Origin: a virus
Direction: 5' to 3' (one strand)
Length of the DNA stretch: 64,000 bases
Virus record (IMG/VR): IMGVR_UViG_3300021963_000067
Coordinates: 1-64,000 of that record
A program made the position numbers and the translations under genes. How positions within the stretch are numbered: position 1 is the first letter of the stretch; each line of letters starts with the position of its first letter. Positions 33,326-40,945 of the stretch are shown piece by piece. The notes under the pieces are model-generated. The model was not told the DNA's origin, did not search any database, and saw only the letters and a program-made list of their open reading frames with translations.

Positions 33326-33388
33326 AATGTTTTCCTTATAGTTATGTTCTAATACTTATAAGCCACCTTGCTTGCAGGGGCTTAAAAC

Positions 33389-33499
33389 TGGTATGGTCGG
33401 TAGGTTTCGAACCTACAAAGACTCTGTCTACGACTTTGCCCCGTCCCCTTTCTAGCCTATGGGGCTAGCGGGAGGTCTGCCAATTCCACTCACGACCAC
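33389..33499 (-). tRNA. tRNA-like gene, 111 nt, type II, anticodon unresolved
   Basis: On the minus strand, GTGGTCG (33499-33493) pairs over 7 bp with CGACCAT (33399-33393; first pair G-U), followed by discriminator A and encoded CCA. A perfect T arm GTAGG-TTCGAAA-CCTAC is adjacent, and a Leu-like D loop GGAATTGGCAGA is near the 5' end. An AAAG...CTTT variable arm abuts the T stem. Between the D and variable arms are about 37 nt. They fold either as CTAGC-CCCATAG-GCTAG (anticodon would be CAU with C at position 33) or as CCCG/CGGG closing a 25-nt loop. Normal type II tRNAs are about 87 nt, so this one is oversized. Confidence 0.7.
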
Positions 33500-33542
33500 T
33501 TATACAGTATATAGTTTATTTTTAGAAAGGTCAATGCCAATT

Positions 33543-33550
33543 TATAAATA
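33543..33550 (+). promoter_or_regulatory. Late promoter TATAAATA before the DUF3050 gene
   Basis: A perfect late octamer ending 7 nt before the ATG at 33558. No Shine-Dalgarno sequence in the intervening AGTGATC. Confidence 0.65.
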
Positions 33551-33557
33551 AGTGATC

Positions 33558-34349
33558 ATGAAACTGCCATTAGGTAAAATCCAAAATCTACAAACTCAGT
33601 TAGAGAATCATCCTCTTCTAAACGACAACGTTATCAAAGACATAGACGGTCTTCGACTGTTTATGGAACATCACGTGTTTGCAGTTTGGGATTTTATGAG
33701 TTTAATTAAAGGACTGCAACATCATGTGTGCCCTAGCACCACATGCTGGACTCCAGGACACCATATACGTAGTGGATCGGCAAGATTGGTTAATGAAATT
33801 GTGTTAGCCGAGGAAACAGATATTGATCTCGATGGAGTAAGTTCTATAAGCCATCACGATCTCTACTGTCAGGCAATGTTAGAAATTGGTGCTGATGCTA
33901 ATTTAATAGAAGAATGGGTTGAATCAGTAGAAGTAAATGGATTTCATGGAGCTAAAGAATACTGTTCAGTGCCTACTGCAAGTCTTGAATTTATGGAAAA
34001 AACTTTTGAATTTATTGACTCCGGTGAACCACATGTTATTGCAGCCGCATTTTGTTTTGGAAGAGAAACTGTTATTCCAAAGATGTTTGCCAGTCTATTA
34101 ACAAAATTAAAATTAAGTAATTTTGATTGCCCTAAGTTTTTTTATTATCTATCTCGGCACATCGAAATCGACAGCGAAAAACATGGACCAGCAAGTATAG
34201 CCCTTGTTGAGGATTTGTGCAATCATGATCCGGTACATATTCATGAAGCAGAGCAAGCGGCTCTGATAGCTCTTAAAGCAAGAATTAAACTTTGGGACGA
34301 TCTACACAAACTAATTCAGGAACAATCGCATTTATATACTCATGACTGA
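33558..34349 (+). CDS. DUF3050 protein, heme-oxygenase-like diiron-type fold
   Basis: The 263-residue helical protein matches DUF3050: FMEHHVFAVWDFMSLIKGLQ (near residues 34-53), an AAFCFGRETVIPKMF helix (about 172-186), and YYLSRHIEIDSEKHGPASIA (about 200-219). The last two supply E/H and H-x-x-x-D-x-x-x-H-type residues that occupy the metal positions of heme-oxygenase-like diiron oxygenases. Members of that superfamily oxidise fatty acids or amino-acid-derived substrates in natural-product pathways. The gene opens the accessory island and converges on the radical-SAM gene. A GTG 6 nt upstream is an alternative start. Confidence 0.8.
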   Translation: MKLPLGKIQNLQTQLENHPLLNDNVIKDIDGLRLFMEHHVFAVWDFMSLIKGLQHHVCPSTTCWTPGHHIRSGSARLVNEIVLAEETDIDLDGVSSISHHDLYCQAMLEIGADANLIEEWVESVEVNGFHGAKEYCSVPTASLEFMEKTFEFIDSGEPHVIAAAFCFGRETVIPKMFASLLTKLKLSNFDCPKFFYYLSRHIEIDSEKHGPASIALVEDLCNHDPVHIHEAEQAALIALKARIKLWDDLHKLIQEQSHLYTHD

Positions 34350-35812
34350 GGATCACCTATTAGTTCATAATAGTATTTGCGTAAGAAATTATTCCTCATT
34401 TGGCCCAATGCATTCCAATCGATGTCCACAACTTTATATTTTTGATATTCCTCTATATCTAAACCAAAGCTACCTACTGACATCAATGACCAAACATTAA
34501 GTTTTTGATACTCTTTAGCCTCATTGACTAATTGCAAGCGCCATTCTCTGGCGGTAATTGCATCGCAATATTCAGTTCTCCACACATACCTACCTTCTTT
34601 CATTTCCCAGGTGAAGCCGTACTTTTCTGCATCTCGGTCAAATTCGCTACGATGCTCGTCGTGAGCATCTTTATAAACTGTAAGATTTTGCCACACCCAC
34701 GACGGTATTTTATTTTCCATTAGCCATTTGTTTGTATTTTGACAATCTTCAAACGTTTCGGGCGGTATCCCACAGATAAATGCCGAAGTGATTGTAATTT
34801 TCTCTTTCCATTTATCGTGATACAATTCTACTAGATAATCTTTTGAACTTCTACCAATCCACGATTTACCAATTAATTTAGCAGCGTCTGAATTAAAACT
34901 TTCTATTCCAAGAAAAGCTCCCTTAAGACCGTTTTCTAATAACATATCAACTGACTCAGGATATGCAGCCAGTAAATCTATTCGTAAATATGTTGCGTAA
35001 TTAATTTTAAAAGGCAATGTTTTGACCATATCGGTGAACGCCCGAAGTCTATCTTGATCAGCATTGAAGGTATCATCTAGCATATAGTAGTTGGTAACAC
35101 CCCAATTTTCGTAATTGCTGATAATTTCTTGTTTAACACATTCCATGTTTCGATTGAAATCTCGTTTACTTTTTCCTATATACGGATATCGACAAAATTT
35201 ACATTTAAAAATACAACCCCTCCCTAATTCAAGGGGCAACGTCTCTGTTGGTTGTATGTAATCATTTTTACTCCACTGATGATCACATGCTTCTATATCA
35301 AAAACTTTACCATCAGGCACTGCAAAACTTTCTCTAACAGTTCGATTGCCTTCAATGATTTCGAATTGAGGATGTGAAGTATTTTTGGACAAATGATCTA
35401 ACAATGATAAGACATGCTGTTCTGTATGTCCCAAAAAAACATAATCAAACAAAGTTTTGTTTCTATGCAGTCTGCTAAAATGAGGAGCTGCCGGACTTCC
35501 TACAATTCGTTTAATTTGAGGGTATCTTTTTTTAATTGTAAAAAATACACTTTCTATTTTTTTAATTATTTCACCATTTGCTGGATCTTTAAGATCCATC
35601 ATAACGCCTAATCCAATTATTTTAGTTTTTGGAGTAATATGCGATTCTAATATTTTAATAATTTGGTGTTCAGTAAAAAAGTGAATGAAGTCGACAACCT
35701 GTATATCATACCCGTGCTTTCGTAAATACCAAGCAACTTGATAACTACCCAGAGGTCTAAAAATATTTGTTTTATTAACAGATACGCAGCAAGTTAGAAA
35801 TATAGCATCCAC
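34340..35812 (-). CDS. Radical SAM protein with B12-binding-like N-terminus
   Basis: The radical-SAM cysteines are C200, C204 and C207 (GRGCIFKCKFC). Residues 1-150 have the alternating strand-helix layout of a B12-binding domain (YQVAWYLRKHGYDIQVVDF, KTKIIGLGV, IKRIVGSPAAP), but I do not see the base-off DxHxxG histidine motif. LGIESFNSDAAKLIGK near 298 is typical of the class-B barrel. Such enzymes methylate or rearrange unactivated carbons and need a [4Fe-4S] cluster. The GTG start at 35812 lies 5 nt after a late box. It is related to the second radical-SAM gene at 42557. Product unknown. Confidence 0.88.
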   Translation of the reverse strand: MDAIFLTCCVSVNKTNIFRPLGSYQVAWYLRKHGYDIQVVDFIHFFTEHQIIKILESHITPKTKIIGLGVMMDLKDPANGEIIKKIESVFFTIKKRYPQIKRIVGSPAAPHFSRLHRNKTLFDYVFLGHTEQHVLSLLDHLSKNTSHPQFEIIEGNRTVRESFAVPDGKVFDIEACDHQWSKNDYIQPTETLPLELGRGCIFKCKFCRYPYIGKSKRDFNRNMECVKQEIISNYENWGVTNYYMLDDTFNADQDRLRAFTDMVKTLPFKINYATYLRIDLLAAYPESVDMLLENGLKGAFLGIESFNSDAAKLIGKSWIGRSSKDYLVELYHDKWKEKITITSAFICGIPPETFEDCQNTNKWLMENKIPSWVWQNLTVYKDAHDEHRSEFDRDAEKYGFTWEMKEGRYVWRTEYCDAITAREWRLQLVNEAKEYQKLNVWSLMSVGSFGLDIEEYQKYKVVDIDWNALGQMRNNFLRKYYYELIGDPQS

Positions 35813-35817
35813 AGTAA

Positions 35818-35825
35818 TATTTATG
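35818..35825 (-). promoter_or_regulatory. Late-type box CATAAATA, 5 nt from GTG start
   Basis: The minus-strand box at 35825-35818 is followed by TTACT and GTG at 35812. It is back-to-back with the plus-strand box at 35840-35847. Confidence 0.6.
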
Positions 35826-35839
35826 AATACTTTTGTTGC

Positions 35840-35847
35840 TATAAATA
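35840..35847 (+). promoter_or_regulatory. Late promoter TATAAATA, 7 nt from ATG
   Basis: A perfect late octamer, then TTCTATC and the ATG at 35855. No ribosome-binding site. Confidence 0.65.
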
Positions 35848-35854
35848 TTCTATC

Positions 35855-36328
35855 ATGTTCATTATCACTTTATTCGAATACATATTCTATTTCGGCCTCT
35901 GGACGTTTATTCTATACTGGATACATCGTGTAGGACACCAAGTAAAATTTTTATCAAGTCTTCATCGACAGCATCATAAGTTTGTTAGAGAAAATACAAT
36001 CACTTGGCATTGGTCAAATATATTTTTATTCAACGATAACTGGCCTAGTACATTCGACTTCTGGGTCACAGAAGTAATCCCTACTGCAATATTTGTAATA
36101 ATAACACAACAGTGGTGGTTGGGAATTGGATTTTATCTGTATGCAGCCTTTGTTCAAGAATGGCTAGAACACAATGATAATTTTAATTTTTACCCTATTT
36201 ACACCTCGGGAAAGTGGCACCTACTGCATCACACACAGTATCCATGTAATTACGGAATTGGTACACCGTTTTGGGATTGGGTATTTAACACTAATAAAAT
36301 ATTAGATAACGCTAGACATTCGATTTAA
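35855..36328 (+). CDS. Fatty acid hydroxylase superfamily membrane protein
   Basis: Three histidine clusters of the sterol desaturase/fatty acid hydroxylase family are in order: HRVGH (24-28), HRQHH (37-41) and HLLHH (about 126-130). Hydrophobic segments surround them (residues 2-22 and about 75-95). These integral-membrane diiron enzymes hydroxylate or desaturate lipid chains. At 157 residues the protein is short for the family (usually 200-300), lacking extra N-terminal helices, but all His boxes are intact. It is the only gene on its transcript; its end overlaps the convergent 124-aa gene by 27 bp. Confidence 0.88.
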   Translation: MFIITLFEYIFYFGLWTFILYWIHRVGHQVKFLSSLHRQHHKFVRENTITWHWSNIFLFNDNWPSTFDFWVTEVIPTAIFVIITQQWWLGIGFYLYAAFVQEWLEHNDNFNFYPIYTSGKWHLLHHTQYPCNYGIGTPFWDWVFNTNKILDNARHSI

Positions 36329-36676
36329 TCTATCTCGAACATTTAGGTAGTCATCAACTGGATATATTTCAATAGTTCTAGTCCATCCTTTTTCTGCAAA
36401 AAAATTCCTTGCTCCGATGCTTATAGGATGATTACTAAACTCATTAAGATCGTTAGCAGTCTTAAAAAGAATATAGCTTTCCAGTACACATCCATCATTC
36501 CTTAAGATTAAAAATCTATCGAGAGCTTTTCCCTGGCGGATAAAATCTCCAGCTAACGCTCTAACTCCTGTACCTTTTTTACCGGCCAACTGCTCTTCCA
36601 TATCTTTATAATAAAATTCATCTACGGTTTTTGCGTTTCTATCTTTATGTGTAAGAGTTACTTTTTGCATTATCAT
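36302..36676 (-). CDS. Small protein, possible dimeric alpha/beta-barrel, 124 aa
   Basis: The C-terminal half (RFLILRNDGCVLESYILFK, then a helix FSNHPISIGARNFFAEKGWT) has a strand-helix-strand layout like dimeric ferredoxin-like (ABM-type) proteins. The same layout occurs in the 104-aa protein at 46552. No catalytic residue can be named. It overlaps the sulfotransferase stop by 4 bp (ATGA-type), so it is co-translated with it and may act on the same substrate. Confidence 0.55.
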   Translation of the reverse strand: MIMQKVTLTHKDRNAKTVDEFYYKDMEEQLAGKKGTGVRALAGDFIRQGKALDRFLILRNDGCVLESYILFKTANDLNEFSNHPISIGARNFFAEKGWTRTIEIYPVDDYLNVRDRLNRMSSVI

Positions 36677-37419
36677 AATTCTAATTCCTTTAATACGTAT
36701 TCGGGCAAAGCCGAGTAATGATATTTTGAACAGTGTACTTCTTCTAGAATAAATGTTTTCAATTCGTCAAAATTTGTAATATATTTCTCGATCGAATCTT
36801 CTGTATAATTTACAGAAAAAGATATTTCTTTTTTAAAATAGTCATTAATTTTTTTAAAACTTATATCTTTACCGATCATGTCTTCAAGATAAATTTTTTC
36901 AATTAAACTAGCATGATGGTGTCCTACATTTTCGCTCCACCAATAATCTCTACAAAGATTTTGAAAAATTACAAAAATTCTTCGGCGTTCTCTATTTGAT
37001 CCATCGTAATAAAACGGCTCAAATCTTTTTGAAGACCCTTGAAAATTTTTGTTATCGATAGCTATCAACATGCTTGTTAACACTTTCCAGATATTTCTTC
37101 TCAACATTAAAAAAATAGATAACTCATTCTCGTTAATAATAGATGATATATCAGTGTGCCACGATAAAAAAGTTTTAAATCCAAAATATTCGTGCCCATT
37201 TTTTTCTTTAAAACTAATCATTTTTTGAGTTATAGCATTATGATCAAACATGTTTGATTTAAATATGTTTGATGTTTGAGAAATAATCGAAGGATTGAAC
37301 GGTTCTGAATTTGTAAATTCTGGAATCCAGATATTAGAATAACTATTCAATGTATTACAAAAAAATGTAGTCCCACTTCTCGGTGTACCTAAAATTATAA
37401 AATTTGTTGAGTGTGCCAT
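36673..37419 (-). CDS. PAPS-dependent sulfotransferase
   Basis: The 248-residue protein has the 5'-phosphosulfate loop ILGTPRSGTTFF (residues 9-20), the best marker of the family, and a 3'-phosphate-binding LRRNIWKVLTSML near 105-117. It would transfer sulfate from PAPS to a hydroxyl or amine on a small molecule, lipid or sugar. It lies back-to-back with the operon carrying an APS-kinase/nucleotidyltransferase fusion, which could supply PAPS. The late box is 5 nt before the ATG. Acceptor unknown. Confidence 0.85.
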   Translation of the reverse strand: MAHSTNFIILGTPRSGTTFFCNTLNSYSNIWIPEFTNSEPFNPSIISQTSNIFKSNMFDHNAITQKMISFKEKNGHEYFGFKTFLSWHTDISSIINENELSIFLMLRRNIWKVLTSMLIAIDNKNFQGSSKRFEPFYYDGSNRERRRIFVIFQNLCRDYWWSENVGHHHASLIEKIYLEDMIGKDISFKKINDYFKKEISFSVNYTEDSIEKYITNFDELKTFILEEVHCSKYHYSALPEYVLKELEL

Positions 37420-37424
37420 AACTC

Positions 37425-37432
37425 TATTTATA
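37425..37432 (-). promoter_or_regulatory. Late promoter TATAAATA, 5 nt from ATG
   Basis: A perfect late octamer at 37432-37425, GAGTT, then the sulfotransferase ATG at 37419. The GAG is a minimal Shine-Dalgarno at best. Confidence 0.7.
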
Positions 37433-37446
37433 GTGGGTTTTAATCT

Positions 37447-37454
37447 GCTAAATA
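37447..37454 (+). promoter_or_regulatory. Late-type box GCTAAATA, 7 nt from ATG
   Basis: A degenerate late box facing the ATP-grasp gene, back-to-back with the perfect box at 37425-37432. Confidence 0.45.
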
Positions 37455-37461
37455 TTTTGTT

Positions 37462-38694
37462 ATGAAAATTTTAGTGATAGGAAATCGATCAGTGAGCCAT
37501 CACATGGCGCTACGAATGTCTAAAGAACCCGGAGTCTCAAAAGTTTATCACTACGGAGCCCCTACAAGTTTTCAAAAAGAAAAATACGTTCCTATTTTAA
37601 AAAATAGTGATACATCGGCACTACATTATGCATCCTTGTTAGATTTAGATTTGATTGTACCCTGTAATCCAATCTATCAAATGCAAGACGAATATCAATC
37701 AACATTTTGTAAATTAAAAATCCCCACTTTGTTTCCGTCAAAACAAAACGGCGAACTAGAGTTTTCAAAAATAAAATTTAAAACATTATTGCAAGAACTG
37801 GGGATTCCTACTCCTAGTTATCAAGTACTTTCATATGATATACTAATTGATTCTTTTTTTGATATTCCTAGACCATTTGTTTTTAAATTTGATCAAGATC
37901 ATCGAGGAGGCTTACAAACAGTTATTGTAAATGATGACAACGTTGTAGACGAATATAGGGTATTAAAAGACTCCGGTAAACAACGTTTTTTGGAATTCAT
38001 GTTAGGGGATTTTATAGATCAAAAATTTATAGTAGAAACTTTTATAGATATTGTTCGAGAGTATTCGTACCATGTCTTATGCAGTAAAGATAATCATGTT
38101 TATTTAGGTTCGGCTCGCGACTATAAAAAAAATAATGATGGGGACATTGGAATTAATACTGACGGTATGGGGTCTTACGGGTCAGTGGCCGCAGACAAAA
38201 TTATTGATGAGTATGTAATTAAAATTTTAAATTACCTTAAAAATAACAATAGTGCTTATGTGGGTATAATGTATCTTGGAGTTGCTCTAGATCATACAGG
38301 AATTCCGATGATATTAGAAATTAATACTCGGACAGGTGATACAGAATTTCATAATATACTTCCTCTTATTAACAACAATGTATCAGAACTATTCTATAAT
38401 GCTGCTGTAAATAAACCTTTAGAACCAATAGAGTTTTCTAAAGATAAATCTGTAGCAATTAGAATTGTTAAATCCGATGCAGAAAATAAGAATGATTATT
38501 TTTTTACAAGATTTAAAAATATTCCGTCGGATATTTGCGCATATCAGAGCGGTATTTTAAATGATAAATTTCAAGGAGTATTGACCACTACGGCTGCAAC
38601 TGTAGATCAAGCTAGTGATAGAATTTATTCTTATCTTAATAGTATCAATACATCAAATTTTATTTTTCGATCAGACATTGGATATCTTAAATAA
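37462..38694 (+). CDS. PurD-like ATP-grasp ligase
   Basis: The 410-residue protein follows the layout of glycinamide ribonucleotide synthetase (PurD): an N-terminal GNRSVSHHMALRMSK Rossmann start, FVFKFDQDH near 150, DYKKNNDGDIGINTDGMG (about 225-242; compare the D-G-D-x-G-x-N-T-G-G-M-G of PurD) and ILEINTRTGDTEFH (about 292-305; compare E-F-N-x-R-F-G-D-P-E). ATP-grasp enzymes form amide bonds through acyl phosphates. Divergence from PurD and the neighbours suggest recruitment to another amide-forming step rather than purine synthesis. It heads the operon with the APS-kinase fusion. Confidence 0.85.
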   Translation: MKILVIGNRSVSHHMALRMSKEPGVSKVYHYGAPTSFQKEKYVPILKNSDTSALHYASLLDLDLIVPCNPIYQMQDEYQSTFCKLKIPTLFPSKQNGELEFSKIKFKTLLQELGIPTPSYQVLSYDILIDSFFDIPRPFVFKFDQDHRGGLQTVIVNDDNVVDEYRVLKDSGKQRFLEFMLGDFIDQKFIVETFIDIVREYSYHVLCSKDNHVYLGSARDYKKNNDGDIGINTDGMGSYGSVAADKIIDEYVIKILNYLKNNNSAYVGIMYLGVALDHTGIPMILEINTRTGDTEFHNILPLINNNVSELFYNAAVNKPLEPIEFSKDKSVAIRIVKSDAENKNDYFFTRFKNIPSDICAYQSGILNDKFQGVLTTTAATVDQASDRIYSYLNSINTSNFIFRSDIGYLK

Positions 38695-38710
38695 CTAAAA
38701 GGAAATAACC

Positions 38711-39505
38711 ATGACACAAAGAATTTTAATAATGGGTTTACCCGGATCAGGCAAAACTTATCTTGCACAACATATTGTAGATCATCTACAAGCAGAAAAA
38801 AAACGGGTAGGATGGCTCAATGCCGACGATGTACGTAAAAAATATAACGACTGGGATTTTAGCCATGAAGGGCGTATTCGTCAAAGTTTACGTATGCGTG
38901 AACTAGCAGACAGCATGCCAGATGTTGATTATGTTATATGTGATTTTGTTGCACCATTAGTTGAAATGCGTAATAATTTTAAAGCAGACTGGACTATATG
39001 GGTTGACACTATTCGTGAAGGTCGGTATGCAGACACTAATGCTATGTTCATTGAACCCGAAGTATATGATTTTCGTATCACTGAACAACAAGCAGAAAAA
39101 TGGGGCGAGTTTGTTGCCGCACATATTATAGATAATCGTAGACGTCCTGTATTTGATTGGAAAAAAGAAACTGTACAAATGCTTGGACGTTGGCAACCAT
39201 GGCATGACGGACATCGTGCATTGTTTGAAAGATTGTTGGCCAAGACTGGGCAGGTAATTATTCAGGTGCGTGATGTACAGGGCTGGCAAGGAAGTAATCC
39301 GTTTGAAGTTGCTAAAGTTAAGAGTTTTATTAAACATGATTTAGATCCGTTATATCAAGGACAATATGAAATACAAGTGGTTCCTAACATTGTTCATATT
39401 GGTTGGGGCCGTGGGGTAGGATACACAAGTGGCGAAGAAACATTTGATGAAAAAGTAACTGATATCAGTGCTACAAAAATTCGTAAAGAATTAGGCTTAA
39501 AGTGA
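38711..39505 (+). CDS. APS-kinase-like / HxGH nucleotidyltransferase fusion
   Basis: The N-terminal 145 residues resemble adenylylsulfate kinase: P-loop GLPGSGKT (9-16), GWLNADDVRKKYNDWDFS (34-51), R-x-R pattern and TIWVDT. The C-terminal 105 residues hold HDGH (165-168) in GRWQPWHDGHRALF and ISATKIRKEL near the end, the HxGH and I-S-x-T-x-I-R pair of NMNAT- and ATP-sulfurylase-like transferases. If the second domain is ATP-sulfurylase-like, the protein would make PAPS from sulfate; if NMNAT-like, it would act in NAD metabolism. The adjacent sulfotransferase favours sulfate. AGGA precedes the ATG. Confidence 0.82.
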   Translation: MTQRILIMGLPGSGKTYLAQHIVDHLQAEKKRVGWLNADDVRKKYNDWDFSHEGRIRQSLRMRELADSMPDVDYVICDFVAPLVEMRNNFKADWTIWVDTIREGRYADTNAMFIEPEVYDFRITEQQAEKWGEFVAAHIIDNRRRPVFDWKKETVQMLGRWQPWHDGHRALFERLLAKTGQVIIQVRDVQGWQGSNPFEVAKVKSFIKHDLDPLYQGQYEIQVVPNIVHIGWGRGVGYTSGEETFDEKVTDISATKIRKELGLK

Positions 39506-39579
39506 ACAAATATCACGTTAGATTCAACACCAAGCATAACGGTAGTTCGTTAGTTTGGAGAATCTTTGACAAAGATTAA
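39502..39579 (+). CDS. 25-residue ORF or gene remnant, GTG start
   Basis: GTG at 39502 overlaps the stop of the APS-kinase fusion (GTGA) and opens a 25-codon frame, NKYHVRFNTKHNGSSLVWRI then FDKD. The coupled start and compositional fit suggest translation. The peptide reads like the first strand-turn-strand of a longer protein cut short, so it may be a remnant left where the island was inserted. It overlaps the convergent SDR gene by 4 bp. Confidence 0.4.
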   Translation: MNKYHVRFNTKHNGSSLVWRIFDKD

Positions 39580-40340
39580 ATGGTAACTAACTCGCCACCG
39601 TCGAGATAGATACAAGATCCGTTTATATAACTTGACCTATCAGAAGCTAAAAACAAAACACTATCTGCTACTTCTTTAGGTTCTAAAATTCGACCTATAG
39701 GAAATCTTGCTTTGGCTTTTTCTAATTCTTCCTCTATTGTTGTATTGTTCATTTTACTATGAACTTCTAATTGACGTGTTAACATATCTGTATTAGTGGC
39801 GACAGGATTTACGCAATTAATTCGAATGCCTTTACCGACATAAACGTTGGCCATTCCCATACTGGAAAGAATTAAAGCTGCATTAGCAGCGCCGCCTGTT
39901 AAGTGCGAAGCTACAGCTACCTTGCCACCGTAGCCAATAACATTTACAATAGATCCGGACTTCATTACTTCAAGGGCTGCATACATTGAATTAATATAGG
40001 TAAAAAATTTTGATTGCATTGCATCAAGATAGTTATGAGAGTCAACTTCTAGTGGAGCCACTTTTTTAGCAGCACCTGCACAATTTACTAATACATCAAT
40101 AGGACCATTATTTTCTACTGCGTTCTGTACCATTATCGATGCTTGATCTCGATCTTTGAGATCAACTTGAATAATATGAACATTTCCTAACAATTTTTTA
40201 GCATTGGAAAGATGTTCAATATTTCTCGAAGCAATAGTAACTTTTGCACCTTCTTCTAAAAAAGATTCAGCGCAGGCAAATCCAATACCTTGACTTCCGC
40301 CTGTAATTAAAACGTGTTTATTTTTGAGGTGTAAGTCCAT
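39576..40340 (-). CDS. SDR-family protein with altered active site
   Basis: A classical SDR Rossmann fold: TGGSQGIG cofactor loop (14-21), VNCAGAA (about 85-91), INCVNPVATNTDM and a C-terminal GSCIYLDGGELV. At the place where YxxxK normally lies the sequence is SHLTGGAANAALI, so neither the catalytic Tyr nor Lys is present, although the cofactor-binding part is intact. It may act as an isomerase, epimerase partner, or non-catalytic binder. It overlaps the 2OG-like gene by 34 bp and closes the minus operon 2OG, TctC, 2OG, SDR. Confidence 0.8.
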   Translation of the reverse strand: MDLHLKNKHVLITGGSQGIGFACAESFLEEGAKVTIASRNIEHLSNAKKLLGNVHIIQVDLKDRDQASIMVQNAVENNGPIDVLVNCAGAAKKVAPLEVDSHNYLDAMQSKFFTYINSMYAALEVMKSGSIVNVIGYGGKVAVASHLTGGAANAALILSSMGMANVYVGKGIRINCVNPVATNTDMLTRQLEVHSKMNNTTIEEELEKAKARFPIGRILEPKEVADSVLFLASDRSSYINGSCIYLDGGELVTI

Positions 40341-40945
40341 GTTATATGTTCCGGTGGAGTATCTCTACTAATTTGAATTGCAAGCCTGGGTCCTTTTACA
40401 TTTTCAACTGAATGTAAAATATTTGCATGTAGGCATCCCCACTTGCGTAGGGGCAATCTAACTCGATCAATTTCTTCTACACGATCATAACTATCAATGG
40501 TGGCGTGTGGGTCAAAATTTGATCTTAGATCTGGACGCACAATGTCTCGTCCTTTTTCTCTGTACCAAACAGTTTCGACATTATCACCACCTAAGTCTAA
40601 AAGGTATTGCACGGTAAAGTTTCTACTGGCATCAACGTGAGGAGCCAACGCAGGTCCAACATTATCAAATATGGATATTCCGCACCCCTTGGGTTCTTGT
40701 TGAAAGTATTCCCGTACCCAGTCTTCAAATTCTGTGCTGATCGCATATCTATGTGTGCCTGCGGTAGTAAATGTAGATCCATCTTTGGCTGTAATGGTTC
40801 TATATTGATAGTCGCTGTATCCAGGCAATTGTTTAAGGGCGTTAACTCTATTTTGTTCTGCACGATCCTCCAAGGCAGTATAGGCAGCATCTATAATCGA
40901 TTGCGGGGGATCAGGAAGGTCAAGATAACCGTAGGTAAACATCAC
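40307..40945 (-). CDS. 2OG-Fe(II) oxygenase-like protein, 212 aa (family A)
   Basis: APHVDASRNFTVQYLLDLGG (about 109-128) gives H-x-D, and HSVENVKGPRLAIQIS (about 179-194) gives the distal His and the 2-oxoglutarate-binding Arg. It is a close paralogue of the proteins at 62690-63328 and 41903-42493, all starting M-F-T/I-Y/W...L-P. The layout, with H-x-D in a double-stranded beta-helix core, is that of peptide or amino-acid hydroxylases. Its start overlaps the TctC stop by 4 bp. Substrate unknown; the co-operonic TctC gives a weak hint of a dicarboxylate link. Confidence 0.8.
   Translation of the reverse strand: MMFTYGYLDLPDPPQSIIDAAYTALEDRAEQNRVNALKQLPGYSDYQYRTITAKDGSTFTTAGTHRYAISTEFEDWVREYFQQEPKGCGISIFDNVGPALAPHVDASRNFTVQYLLDLGGDNVETVWYREKGRDIVRPDLRSNFDPHATIDSYDRVEEIDRVRLPLRKWGCLHANILHSVENVKGPRLAIQISRDTPPEHITWTYTSKINTF

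Noticed and set aside
33389-33499. tmRNA or its tRNA-like half
   Set aside because: No tmRNA-type G3-U pair region, mRNA-like tag frame or usual 5' sequence; the T arm, acceptor and D loop fit a tRNA better.
37462-38694. True PurD for purine synthesis
   Set aside because: Key PurD blocks are recognisable, but the N-terminal domain and several binding residues differ and the neighbours are sulfation genes, so a recruited ATP-grasp ligase is more likely.
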